From the NCBI GenBank assembly GCA_035222895.1, contig JAVYIG010000871.1:366517-430516 (forward strand): a DNA stretch of 64,000 bases, read 5' to 3'. This document shows positions 46,016 through 57,673 of this stretch, in pieces. Within the stretch, counting starts at the first letter, position 1. The number at the start of each line of letters is the position of its first letter. The position numbers were made by a program, and so were the translations under genes. A model generated the notes under the pieces. It searched no databases. It had not been told where the DNA came from and saw nothing but the letters and a program-made list of their open reading frames with translations. This stretch comes from Strongylocentrotus droebachiensis (taxonomy: Eukaryota; Echinodermata; Echinoidea; Camarodonta; Strongylocentrotidae).

Positions 46016-46397
46016 CATATAGCTCCGTTTAGTCTCATTTCACAACGCCCCCTATCGTCAGAGTCAGCAGCCATACATGTTAGCCTATGGACGTTTTTTT
46101 TTTTAAATCGTTAACAATTCATTTTTTGTTTAAACGAAAAGCACATCCACCCCGACGTACGTTATCACTAGCTCTTTCATTGGAGCCCTCATGTCTCATT
46201 TACTTTTGAAAGTTCACCCACCGTAATTTTCCAAAATAGGTTGCAAGCTCGCCATTGCCTATAATACACATGTGAAACAAGTCGAACTTTGGACTCAGTC
46301 TGCCAAGTGATTGTAAGATTATAGGTCAAGCACACGAAGGATAAGAAGCATGAATTATCAATTATCACTTCTGCTATGTTCATTATGTCCATTTCAT
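46016..46397 (+). repeat. Dispersed ~385-bp repeat, copy 2
   Basis: Same family and orientation as 21052-21435, starting CATATAGCTCCGTTTAGTCTC. Differences are mostly substitutions and short indels in the T/A-rich middle. Confidence 0.8.
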
Positions 46398-46399
46398 CA

Positions 46400-47530
46400 A
46401 ACCCCCCACCGTAATTTTTCCATTTAGTAAAAGCAAACATTTTGCCGAGTTTAGCAAAAACATGAATATTCATGAACGGTCAGACAATACAGCCTTTTAG
46501 TACGTAACGTATGGTGAATGGGAATGGGCGATGATCCGTCCAGGAGGTAGAGAGGTCAGTGTTTTGTGCTGGCAATGTTCACGCGAGCGAAAATGAGACA
46601 ATCGGAGCAATATGATGACCGCTGTAAGGCATAACTGAACATAAAGTGAGATAGACGCTTTTGAAGGACAATGTTTGTCCTCCGTTAACGAGAGATGTTT
46701 CTCATCAGTGAACACAAGTGACCTTGAAACGTGAAACGTCCAATTCAAATGATACTTCCAAATAATACTTCAATCTGTTAAAATTATATTACGGATAAAC
46801 ATATTCAGGGTTAACACCCCATTATGGCGAGGATATTTTATTGGATGATTGAAAAGAAAAAAGCAGTCAAATCAGAAGTCTATGAAAATGGTTTTCATTG
46901 CAGCGACCGATCGAGCAGCCTACGAAAGCCATTCATAAAAATGACAGCGTTTTCCGAGAAATTACCAAAGTCATCTCTTTACATAATTATGGCCGTCACA
47001 ACAAATAATTGATGTGGGTTTGTTTCAAACCAACTTTGGCTTCTACACTTCGTTCACCCCATTTCAACTCTCCTTCTCCAGAGTTTAATTGAAATTTCTT
47101 ACTTTTCCAGAGGGCAGTAACACCCAAATGGGCACCTTTCTCTTCCGCTGCAATTCTATTAGGAAAAAATAATTTATTCTTTTAGAATGATGAACGAGCA
47201 CGCGTCATCGCAAAGCCAATAAAGTTGTGATAAACCTCCCCAAGTATCATCATTGTAAACAAGCGATAAAAGACGAATGTGATAGATGTGTCTATAAAAC
47301 TCAACCATTCTCAAATTGAATCCGGTAATGTATCTTATTGTCATGAGTAATGGCGTGATGAAAATAAAGCTCGAATCCGCATTCATTTGGGAATGTAGGT
47401 TGGTTTTTGCATGGAATAGTGCGTTTATACGACTTCCCTTCTGATTTCGTCATAATCCGTCTGCGTTATGTCTCAAAAGCTGCCAACAGTATAAAAGGTT
47501 GGAACATTTTTTTCAAAGTTCTACACGACC
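46400..47530. other. No gene recognised
   Basis: About 1.1 kb with no supported coding frame or repeat. Confidence 0.4.
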
Positions 47531-47539
47531 TTGTCCTCT

Positions 47540-47673
47540 TTACTCTGTCTGTCTGTTTGTGTCTCTCTCCCTCTCTCTCTCTTTCTTTCGTTATCCCCTT
47601 TCTCTTTCTCTCTCCCTCTCTTTCTCTCTCTCTCTCTTTATCTCCCTCCCCCTCCATATATCCTCTCTTTCCA

Positions 47674-47707
<34 letters not shown>

Positions 47708-47841
47708 CCTCATTAGCTCTCTCCAAAGTGATTGTGCCCCAAGACTGGTGACAGAAACGATCATATCTATCTCATTATCTATTTCACTCGAGACCTCTCT
47801 GCCTCACCCTCTCCCTCTCTTTCTCAATTTTTCTCTCACCA

Positions 47842-47875
<34 letters not shown>

Positions 47876-48005
47876 CCTCGTTAGCTCTTTCCATAGTGAT
47901 TGTGCCCCAAGACTGGTGACAGAAACGATCATATCTATCTCATTATCTATTTCACTCGCTACCTCTCTGCCTCACCCTCTCCCTCTCTTTCTCAATTTGT
48001 CTCTC

Positions 48006-48052
<47 letters not shown>
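47540..48052 (+). repeat. CT microsatellites enclosing a 168-bp tandem duplication
   Basis: Long (CT)n tracts alternate with a unique block containing GATTGTGCCCCAAGACTGGT that occurs at 47730 and 47898, an offset of 168 bp, nearly identical. The 186-codon plus-strand frame is Ser/Leu low complexity with this block translated twice. Confidence 0.9.
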
Positions 48053-48244
48053 AAGTTGACTTATTTTGCGAACGAGTCCTGTCTTCAGTAGAAGTAAATC
48101 TTACATTTAGAGTTAGTATACGAGGTACTTTCCGCACTTTTCGTCTCATCGGCTCCTCTCCTTGCCCTTCTCGCATTTAAAGAGCTCGATCAATGCAATT
48201 TCTCAAAGCCGACGTTGATTTGCCGTCGCGTTGCAACGTTTAGT

Positions 48245-48743
48245 TTAAAGGTATTACAAAGTTTTGGTAAATTTTGAAAATTGGCTGGGTAGTGATTCTT
48301 TACAATTTTGATATATTTGGATGCCCCTATGGATGTATTATAAGCACTAAAAATGTTAGCCCCTAAAACTCTTCTGCTTTCGAGAAAAATTGAATATAAA
48401 AATTTACCGGTGCTCCCGGTAAATTTGGATAAATTTGAAATAGCGCCTACGGCCAGACGATGATAGCTGCGACCATAAAAATCTCAGAATATGCAGATCT
48501 GATATATATATATATTCCAAACGGTAATAGCAAATCGGTCGTAGCTAAATTAATATCTTGACCTTGAGAGGGCGCTTTACAATATAAAGAGTTTATTATT
48601 TACAATTTCATCACTTTAGACTCGATTTCAACCGCGACAACGATCACTAAATATTGAAGGATTGCATATGCTTCCAATATGTTCATTTGAACCAAGAAGA
48701 ACCAAATTCATTACCCCATACCATAACTTTGTATTACCTTTAA
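48245..48743. mobile_element. TTAA-ended MITE, 499 bp
   Basis: The ends TTAAAGGTATTACAAAGTTT and inverse of TTAAAGGTAATACAAAGTTA match at 23 of 25 positions, with TTAA at both edges. No coding capacity. A near-perfect 22-bp palindrome ATCAAGAAGTTAACTTCTTG(AT) lies just outside at 48756-48777. Confidence 0.8.
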
Positions 48744-48876
48744 GTAGAGAATAACATCAAGAAGTTAACTTCTTGATAACATGATATAATCATCCCTTTG
48801 GTGTACCATGTAAGGCCGCCAAGTGAATTGAAAGTGATTCGAATTTGCATGGATTACTAAACGCCGAGGCCGCGTC

Positions 48877-49866
48877 GAGTGAAGGTTACATCCATTGAAC
48901 CCACAGTCACACCGCCAAACGGACGCCAAACTGACGGATAACTGATAGCTTCTTGGCCATACTATTCGGTTTAGTATCGGTCTGGTCCCGGCCTCATCGA
49001 GTGAAGGTTGCATCCATTGCACCCACAGTCACACCGCCTAACGGTCGCCAAACTGACGGATAACTGATAGCATCTCGGCCATTCAATTCGGTTTAGTATC
49101 GGTCTGGTCTCGGTCTCATCGAGTGAAGGTTGCATCCATTGCACCCACAGTCACACCGCCAAACGGACGCCAAACTGACGGATAACTGATAGCATCTCGG
49201 CCATTCGGTTTAATATCGGACTGGTGTCAGTCTTATCGAGTGAAGGTTGCATCCATCGCACCCTCAGTCACACGCCTAACCGACGCCTAACTGATGGACA
49301 TCTGATGATATCTTGACCATACAATTCGGTTTAGTATCGGTCTGGTCTCGGTCTCATCGAGTGAAGGTTGCATCCATTGCACCCTCAGTCACACGCCTAA
49401 CCGACGCCTAACTGATGGATATCTGATGATATCTTGACCATACAATTCGGTTTAGTATCGGTCTGGCGTCGGTCTCATCGAGTGAAGATTATATCTATTG
49501 CATCAGCAGTCACACCACAAAACCGACTCCAAACTGACGGTAACTGATAGCATCTCAGCCATTCGGTTTAATATCGGTCTGGTGTCGTTCTCATCGGTTG
49601 AAGGTTGCATCCATCGCACCTTCAGTCACACCGCCTAACCGACGCAAAAATGACGGATAACTGATGATTTCTTGGCCATACAATTCGTTTCAGTATCGAT
49701 CTAGTCTCGGTCTCATCGAGTGAAGGTTGCATCCATCGCACCCTCAGTCACACCGCCAATCCGAGTTCAAACTGACAGATAACTGAAAGCATCTGGGCCA
49801 TTCGGGTTAATGTGACTCTTTATTCGGTTTAGGATCGGTCTGTTGTCGGTCATATCGGTGTGACTG
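48877..49866 (+). repeat. ~120-bp satellite array, about eight units
   Basis: GAGTGAAGGTT recurs near 48877, 48999, 49121, 49238, 49359, 49480, 49597 and 49719. Each unit contains CAGTCACACCGCC, TGACGGATAACTGATAG and TTCGGTTTAGTATCGGTCTG. The array ends CGGTGTGACTGG (49856-49867), the inverted terminus of the element at 43713-44139, so it probably grew inside such an element. Confidence 0.9.
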
Positions 49867-49869
49867 GTG

Positions 49870-50280
49870 TTATATCATCATTCATTCTCCTAACAGATAC
49901 GAGGTATTTGTAATAAATATAGCATTGTAATATATTGTATTGGCGACGTGCCCTTCAACAGATGAACGTTGAAGGTGAGGACGTTGACCAGTTAACCGGC
50001 ATATCCTCAGTCAGAAATATCTTCGGAAAACCGGAAACAGGCAAATTCTTAACTTCAGAAAAGCAAAAACCGGCAATAACGCTCATTGAATAAAGAGACC
50101 TCGTCGTGCACTGCAAGGCATGAGGAAAGTCAGCGCCCTGTTGATATATATTTTTTGTTTTTAATAATGCTGCGGCTCAATTGTCTTCAAAATCTATCAA
50201 TGATTATTCTTATAAAACACCTTTCAAGTGGCAAACATTTCAAAGAAATATATCCTCAGCATCATTGTCCAAATAAAGTG
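49870..50280. other. No feature recognised
   Basis: Short unique-looking segment between the satellite and a MITE. Confidence 0.4.
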
Positions 50281-50665
50281 TTAAAGGGATCCGGTAACTT
50301 TGTCTCAGATTCTGAAACAAAATTCTGGATTTAGCTCATGATGCAATGATAATTATAAACCTTTAGGTCAGTCAGGAACCCCGTGACTTTTACAAGCCGA
50401 TCGCCTGTCTGATTATCAAGATATTTATGATTGGAATTACAAATTTTGAAAACCGTTCGACTGACGGATTTCATTTCACTACAGTCTATTGGGGAAAACG
50501 AGTATGGTAAAACCGGTCACTCAAAGATTTTTACTTTTTTGAGGCACTTCTTGATCATTTTGAAGCGCAATTTGTTTAGGGCTTCAATATTACACCATAT
50601 CACAGACACTGATAACACGTAGGGCCGTGTATCTCAGATTTAACATTGTTAAACGATCCCTTTAA
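50281..50665. mobile_element. TTAA-ended MITE, 385 bp
   Basis: Begins TTAAAGGGATCCGGTAAC and ends GATCCCTTTAA, with TTAA at both edges. The left end resembles that of 23618-24090. The 63-codon frame inside is unsupported. Confidence 0.65.
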
Positions 50666-50669
50666 ATAA

Positions 50670-51822
50670 GGTATTTGGTGTGTGAATGCTATATGATATG
50701 ATTAGTTATTTATGAATTAACACGGGCGCCGAAGAACCTCATTTTTGAGTGTCAGAAGACGCTAAGAATTATTATACGATCCTCGAGAAGTAGTTATCCC
50801 GACCTTTCATTTCATCACAATTTGTAATCCCTTTTTGGTCACTGGGCCTCGTTTAACAAGACTTGTGATGCATGCAAAGAAAAAATGAAATCTATGCTAT
50901 CAAGCATTATATTTCCCATGATGAATACTTATTGTCGTATGAGATGCCACCTTCAAATGGCTTACAAGAAACATAATAGCCCATCATCATGAAAAAGGCA
51001 CCCTTGGGGTACGCCATTAAAGGTCGGAAATTCATTTGAGGAGGGCAAGCAAAGTACTACTTTATTTTACATCTTATAACACTCAGGGGTGTCGATTATC
51101 AATTTGATTTAATCGCTGTATAGCGCTATAAATTGTTCCCTTGTGTCATTGTTGGATCCGCAGGGCGTAAGGGCAACTCCCCATCACATCACTGAAAGAA
51201 ATATTCCTTTTTTTCGCTGTAGTTTAGTTTTTTGTGTGTGTGCTCTATTGAGGTTGGCATGACGTCTACTTTCTTCCAACCAATCACAGCCCGAAAAATT
51301 GTTCTCGTGCTTTGAGTGTGTGTATGTGTGTGTGTGTGTGTAATTTGGTTTTTACAGACGTGTATCAATGAGATATGATATGTTACGTCTGAGGACCGAC
51401 CTTTCACGTCGCCATCCGAAAGACGTGACTCAGTTCCGAACCTACGTCCTCGGATGAATTAGTTTGTAACTTACAGTTCAGCTGGATTACAGGTGCACGC
51501 CACAACGCCCAGTTGTACCTTCTTAGCTTCTGTTTAAAAGTGTCCAATTTCGACTTCCTGTTCATTCTTGCGAATTTACTCTGATGAGTGCAAGATAAAA
51601 AGCTTTAGTTTGTATATATTCGTTGCTATACTTCAGCTTTGGGTGTTTTTTTCTTTTTCAGATATTTCGGAATCATACTTGTCACAGCGGTGATAATCCT
51701 AGATCGTGTCACCAATATTTCGTTTTTCTTCGAACACATTTTGATCAGACCTGTCTGATATTTCATCTTCTCCGTTATGTTCTTTCCCCTTTTCAATCAA
51801 TAAATTGTACACCTCCTGCTAG
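50670..51822. other. No gene recognised; short (GT)n at 51316-51342
   Basis: No domain-bearing frame. One GT microsatellite and unique DNA. Confidence 0.4.
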
Positions 51823-52037
51823 TGCCTAGGTCACATCTTATGGGGCTGTCACATATACACTCCGGGGCCCGTACGGCGAGTAAAAACAGACAATTTGGGA
51901 ATTTTCGGCCGGTGTCCGGCCGGTTGCCGTAAAGTTCCTACGGGCGCCGGGACAGTTTTTCAAGCCGTACGGGCGCCGTGGTGCTGAGTTGGCTGCTCCC
52001 AATTCTCCCGGCGTTTTCATCCGACCGTTAGGCCGTA

Positions 52038-53197
52038 CACTCTAAAAAAAAACTGCTCAATTTGAGTCAAAATGTTACTCTTTTGAGTGGTCAAAAGGGA
52101 ACCACCCGACTTTTGAGTAAACTTTACTCAGCATGTGTTGAGTAACAAATCTACTCATCTGTTGAGTAAAAATATTACTCAATAAAAGACTAAATCTCTA
52201 CTCAGTTTGAATGAGTCAACCTTTACTCAATATTTACTCTTTGTTTAGCGGTTCCCTTTTTTACTCAGTACTGGGTAGAAACGTAATCAACTCATGTCGA
52301 GTAAGAAACTGCTCATGAGTTGAGCCAAATTTTACTCAATTAACGAGTACATGTTTTGACTCAAATTGTTTGAGCGATTTTTTTGCTCAAATATTGAGTA
52401 TGTTTTCTGGGTAACGCTTAGTTGCTCAATCAATATTGAGTAAAAACATGTACTAAGTTAAGTACATGTTTTTACTCAATACTGACTAAAACAGTAGTCA
52501 ACTGCTGCTGTCAATGAAGAGCATGAATAGGCGCTTCTCTCGAGGACTACATAACACTGTCCTGGCTTCCTCGGTGCTCCTCAAAGTACCAACAAGAACA
52601 GTGGGCTCCTTCCTCTGAAGGAGGCCAGAAAAAAGTCCAAGCCAGTTCCTTCCTAGATGTCGGTTGGAGCTCTTTCAAGCTCGATCCATGAGCTCAGAAT
52701 TTCTTCCCAATGTGCCACAATCATCTATCTCAGTTCTTTCGCATCTTTCTGCACGCGCACATGCATGCACGAGACATGCACATGGCGGACAATGAAAGAT
52801 GACAAAATATACAGTTCCTTAGGTAGACAAAGGAACATTCAGCTGCAATTATGTAAAAATGTGTAGAACAGGTGTCACATGCATATTGACAGCTAGTTGC
52901 ACTTTCCATCGATCCAACTTTCACTCGCACCCGAGGTAAATTCGGGTAAGAGATCAATGTTGAGTTATTTATCACCTGCCGCCGCGTAATACCCAACCGT
53001 AGTTTACTCAAAATTGATACAAACGAAATTCGTACTCAACGTTGAGTCATTGATTTACTCTTTATCGAAGGTAACAAATTACTCGGGTGACGAGTACCAC
53101 TAAAATCAAGGTCTTACTCCAGCTTGAGTACTGAATTGCTCATTTTGTTACTCAACTTGTTTTACTCGGCACAATTTACTCGCTGACTTTAAGAGTG
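52038..53197. mobile_element. Nested element with TTACTCAA/TTGAGTAA arrays, TA-flanked
   Basis: TA stands at 52036-52037 and 53198-53199. The ends are CACTCTAAAAAAAAAC and the inverse of CACTCTTAAAGTCAGC. Dense TTACTCA/TGAGTAA motifs fill 52060-52500 and 52960-53185, flanking a unique centre (about 52500-52950) without recognisable coding sequence. The architecture matches the GGGTGCA element at 12340-16567, including TA and a CAC(A/T)CT-A-rich terminus. Confidence 0.7.
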
Positions 53198-53522
53198 TAG
53201 AAAGCCCGTAAAGGGCCCGTAGGGCACCTTACGGGCCCCTGCGGGCTCCGGACGGTGCCCGGACGGGCCCCTCACGATTTTTGGGGTCAATTCTCATGAA
53301 AAATCTTTACGGGCGCCTCGCGGTGCTCAAGGGTTCCGCACGTGTACCCTACGGAGCCCTCAAGGGCCCCTCAAGTACCCCGGGTGATATGCACAACAAC
53401 AGGCGTCTGCCGTCCGGGGGCCATTTAAAATGAATATTGCCCGTGCGGGTCCCTCACGGCGGCATTTCGAAATGTACAACACAGATTTAAATACAGGAGG
53501 TGCGGATACCAGAGGACACATA

Positions 53523-53834
53523 CAGAGTGAGTCAGAAAAAATGTCCCACTTTTTAAAATTTGTATTGTTTGAATTATGAATATTTAATCATGAGTTTCAT
53601 GATATGTCTTGATAGAGTTATCCTCCCAGTACAGTTAGGTACCATTTTCATTTGAATCTCTGCATGTATGACTGAACATCAGACAATCTTTACAAGCCTG
53701 CCAGATCTCACTTGCGCCAAGTTGCTAGGTGAGGAATAAAATAATGTTTTGAACAAAGACAGCCAGTTTTTTCAATTATCCAATTAGCCAGACAGACAAA
53801 AACAAACCAACACACGCACATGCACACACACACA

Positions 53835-53876
<42 letters not shown>

Positions 53877-54653
53877 TGCACAGGCACAGGCACACGAACA
53901 CAAATGAGCATTCCATTCCTGACAAGGCCCACCCAAACTGTTATTTTTTGTCGGGAATTCTTCTTATCGTACGAAAAGTTGAGTGGCCGCTGTCCTCTTG
54001 GTGCGTATTGGCGGATGTTGTGCTTCATGATGATGATGATGATGATGATGAAGATTAAGATGATGACAATGATGATGATGACATGATGGTGGTAGTGAAT
54101 GTGTATAAAAGGGAAAGATTTTTAGGGTTATGCCACTTAAACATTCAGCGATCTTGATAAAAATCAATGCTCAATCAGAAAAGGGGTAATTATGAAACAA
54201 TTGTCACCGTCTGTTGTGTGTGCGTGTGTGTGTGGGTGTGTGTGCGTGTGCGCGGGTCTGCCTGTCTTTGTTCAATGCACTGTTTTTTTCCTCACCAAGT
54301 AATTTGGCGCAAGTGAGATCTGGCAGTCTTGTAAAGATTGTCTGATATTCAGCGATACATGCAGAGATTGTGTGCGTGTGTGTGTGGGTGTGTGTGTGTG
54401 TGCGCGGGTCTGACTGTCTTTGTTCAATGCACTGTTTTTTTCCTCACCAAGTAATTTGGCGCAAGTGAGATCTGGCAGTCTTGTAAAGATTGTCTGATAT
54501 TCAGCGATACATGAAGAGATTCAAATGAAAATGGTACCTAAATGTACTGGGAGGATAACTCTATCAAGATATACCATGAAACCCATGATTAAATATTCAT
54601 ACTTTAAACAATACAACTTTTAAAAAGTGGGACATTTTTTCTGACTCACTCTG
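53523..54653. mobile_element. Nested Tc1/mariner-like MITE with long inverted arms, TA-flanked
   Basis: TA lies at 53521-53522 and 54654-54655. The ends CAGAGTGAGTCAGAAAAAAT are perfect inverses, and the arms pair over ~200 bp (53523-53735 against ~54296-54653). The middle holds CA, GAT and GT microsatellites. In the right arm a 152-bp segment starting in the GT run is duplicated (GTCTTTGTTCAATG at 54264 and 54416). No transposase remains. Tc1/mariner assignment rests on TA and the end sequence style. Confidence 0.75.
53818..53880. repeat. (CA)n microsatellite
   Basis: About 60 bp of CA dinucleotides in the loop region of the mariner-like MITE. A (GAT)n run follows at 54028-54080. Confidence 0.9.
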
Positions 54654-54969
54654 TAGTTCAGTGCACCGCACGGCACCCGGCCGGGCGCCTTGAGGACCCC
54701 GGCCGGGCCCCGGCAGGGAACCTTCCGGGAGCCGTCGGTACACCTGCTCATCCGACGGAGCCCGTAAGGTTACCGGCCGGCACCCTTACGGGCGCCTTGC
54801 ATTTCACTCGACCAATTTTCTCCGGGCACCTCCCGGGCGCCGCAGAATATGTGACCACACATGCCATGGAACTGAAAATCGGAAGGTTCCCGTACGGTCT
54901 CTAAATCAACGGCAAGCCGCCGGGTAGGGAAAATTGTACGGGGCCCGGTTTATATGTGACCTAGGCATA

Positions 54970-56179
54970 AAGAGGTCTTCGAGTAGTACGTGTTCTATCA
55001 ATTTGAAACCAAATATAGAAATGGGAAATAATTAGAGAAAGTGTCACGCGTGTCAGATTGATAGTCTCCGATTGATAATGCCAGATTTTACTAATCGCGT
55101 GTTGCATACAAAAAGGGCATGATCCACGTTTTTGATTAGAGCAAATGTATTTCATTACTCTTCTGTATCATATCACCCACGATTATTTTCCCTTTCTATT
55201 TCTATTAACCTTGTTATGACGAAATGCATACGCCTATCTTTTGTTTGGTCTCTCTTTGTTTGTTTGTGTTTTGTGTTTTTTTGTAACTCTTTTCAGAACT
55301 GACAGCTGGAATTACATTTGAGTCTATTCGATTTTAGTAGAAACCATTTTTTTTCTTGTCTTCAATTTACCACACACTTTTAAATGAGAAGAAAAGACAA
55401 TCATTTCAATAAAAGGGCTCGAACGTTTCATCTTAATATATCAGTTTATGACCCACAAATATCTTCATATATATCTTTAAAAACAGGAGAAGTCACACTT
55501 TGTGCATTTTATAATAATACAAAACTACCAGAGTGATGGAGGAGTTTCATGAATACCATTTGGTGGCCCTCTTAAAAGGAATACTTCCACAGTGTCATAG
55601 AATGTAGGTCTACCGTCGGTGCTTAAATGAATAACGATCACTTTTATGAACACGTATCCAGCAATCGTTTGGTTGTATTTTGTTGTTGTTTTTTACAGTT
55701 TAGTACAAAACAATCACTTTTATCTGGCCATAATAGTAATAATAATAATATTTAATGCACATATAGTGTATCTGAAGTGGTTTATTGTATATCATCGCTT
55801 GTGCTCTTCACTATACATTTAAATTGGCAACGTAAACAAAATAGTAACGAGCAGTAGGATGCTTTTTTTTAAATCGAAATCCCATAAATAATTTAATGCA
55901 TTGCAACGGATCTCAACTGACCCTTATTTATGTAATCTGTATAGGTCTTTAGAGAAAAATGAGATTCGATGTAATTCATCATTCTTTACGATGCTTGTGT
56001 CAACAACAATATCTGAGGTTTGTTTAAGGGGTTTGGGGGGGGGGTTAGAGAGAGACCTCTGATAAAGACTCGGTTTTGTATTGATAATACATATATGAAT
56101 TGGTATTTAGTGGTTTGGAAGAACAAACAGTGTTTTCTCTTCGTTAAACAACAAGATATATTTATAAGTTAAAAGGATA
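54970..56179. other. No gene recognised; ATT-type tail at 55735-55755
   Basis: AT-rich DNA. AATAGTAATAATAATAATAT at 55732 resembles the end of a minus-strand retroposon tail, but no body was identified. Confidence 0.4.
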
Positions 56180-56842
56180 TCATAGAGATGTAGACATGCA
56201 AATAGTAATTCACAATCATCGCTAAATTTGTACAAAATCATAATTTTAAACACTCGATCATTCTCATGATTAACGCAGAAGATGAAGATATACTTATCAG
56301 TTTGAAAGAGAAGAAAAACAAAGATAGTGAATAAGGATGTTTAATTAAGACCGACATAGGCTCCAAAAATGCTCGCGTATCAGTGGGACATTTGTAATAA
56401 TACAGATATCATATAGATGTAGACATGCAAATAGTAATTCACAATCATCGCTAAATGTGTACAAAATCTTAACTTTAAACACTCGATCATTCTCATGATT
56501 ATTGCAGAAGACGAAAATATACTTGGCATTTTAAAAAGGGAAGGGAAACAAAGATAGTGAATAGGGATGTTTAATTAAGAGCGACATATAGGCTCCTAAA
56601 ATGCTCGCGTATGAGTGGGATATTAGACATGCAACTAGAAATTCATAATCCTCGCTAAACTTGTATAAAATCATGATTTTAAACATTCGATCACGCTCAT
56701 GATTATTGCAGAAGACGAAAATATAGTTGGCAGTTTGAAAGAGAAGGTTAACAAAGATAGTGAATAGGGATTTTAAATTAAGACCGACAGAGGCTCCAAA
56801 AATGCTCGCGTTTGAGTGGGATATTTGTAATAATACAGATGT
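56180..56842 (+). repeat. ~230-bp tandem repeat, about three units
   Basis: Unit landmarks TAGACATGCAAATAGTAATT recur near 56190, 56419 and 56624, and GGCTCCAAAAATGCTCGCG near 56361, 56591 and 56792. Spacing is about 230 and 205 bp, the last interval carrying a small deletion. Confidence 0.85.
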
Positions 56843-57013
56843 AAAGGCCCGTGCATTTTATTTTTACGCCGGAAACCCTCGATAGAGTCGAAAATTGGGA
56901 CAATTCATTCAGTAATCGAAAGATCATGAAGATGGCAAATTGAATGTCATAAGGAGTCGAAGGAGTGTGATGAATTTTGTGTTGGGCAAATTTAAGGATA
57001 AGGTTTAGTCCTG

Positions 57014-57299
57014 AGGGGTGTTTCACAAAGATACCAAGTTGAACTTATCTCTAAGTTGGACTTAACAATAATGGAAAGCCGTTAGCATCATTGAAAAGGC
57101 ATAAAATGTTGATTCAAATCATTCATATTGTCTATTATCAAGGAATATCATGTTCTTGATGTAGAAATAATGAAAAGTCTAAAATACTTGAAATTTTGAT
57201 TTTGATTTTTTTTTGTTTAAAGGCTACAAATGGCTCTCCATAATATTTAAGTCCAACTTAGAGTTAAGTTTGACTTAGGATCTTTGTGAAACACCCCCT
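57014..57299. mobile_element. MITE, ~286 bp, with ~48-bp inverted ends
   Basis: The left arm begins AGGGGTGTTTCACAAAGAT and continues through CTAAGTTGGACTTAA. The right arm is its inverse, ending ATCTTTGTGAAACACCCC. Only a few mismatches over ~48 bp. CTG on both edges could be a 3-bp target duplication. Confidence 0.75.
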
Positions 57300-57673
57300 G
57301 GTCTCAAGTTTGCATTGAAGTACCCGGATGAAAATAGTTATTGGAAATGGTTTGAATTGATGAAAAATAGTACAATTGTGTACGATAAGGTTTCGTCTTA
57401 ATCAAATTGTAATCAAATTTACTCGATCTAACTGAAATCCACAAAACGTGAAAAACACTCCATACAGATGTAGTTACATGCACAGGCACACATGGCTTTA
57501 CAATTTGAGACAACATCATTAACTTGTTCTAGTCATAGTAATTATGTGGAAACTGCGAGTATTCCGAGATGCTTGTCATATTAAATTGTGGTATTCTTTC
57601 ACAGAGGAGTTGCAGAATGAAAAACCGAATAGAAAAATGTTGGCTTGATTATTGATCGTTGGAAATCATAATG

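Larger units (their letters stand above)
51823..54966. mobile_element. GC-rich outer element (GGGCCCGTA/GGGCGCC motifs) with two nested insertions
   Basis: The left edge GCCTAGGTCACAT (51823) is the inverse of the right edge ATGTGACCTAGGC (54966). Inside, TCACATATACACTCC and GGGGCCCGTAC at the left pair with GTACGGGGCCC and GGTTTATATGTGA at the right; the left edge carries a short extra duplication. GC-rich segments 51850-52035, 53200-53520 and 54656-54960 are full of GGGCGCC, GGGCCCGTA and CCGGCCGG motifs, in sharp contrast to AT-rich surroundings. Removing the two nested elements leaves about 840 bp. No coding frame was found. Confidence 0.7.

Noticed and set aside
52657..53011. Captured gene fragment in the centre of the TTACTCAA element
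   Set aside because: Frames on both strands lack any recognisable protein motif or promoter-to-ATG arrangement.
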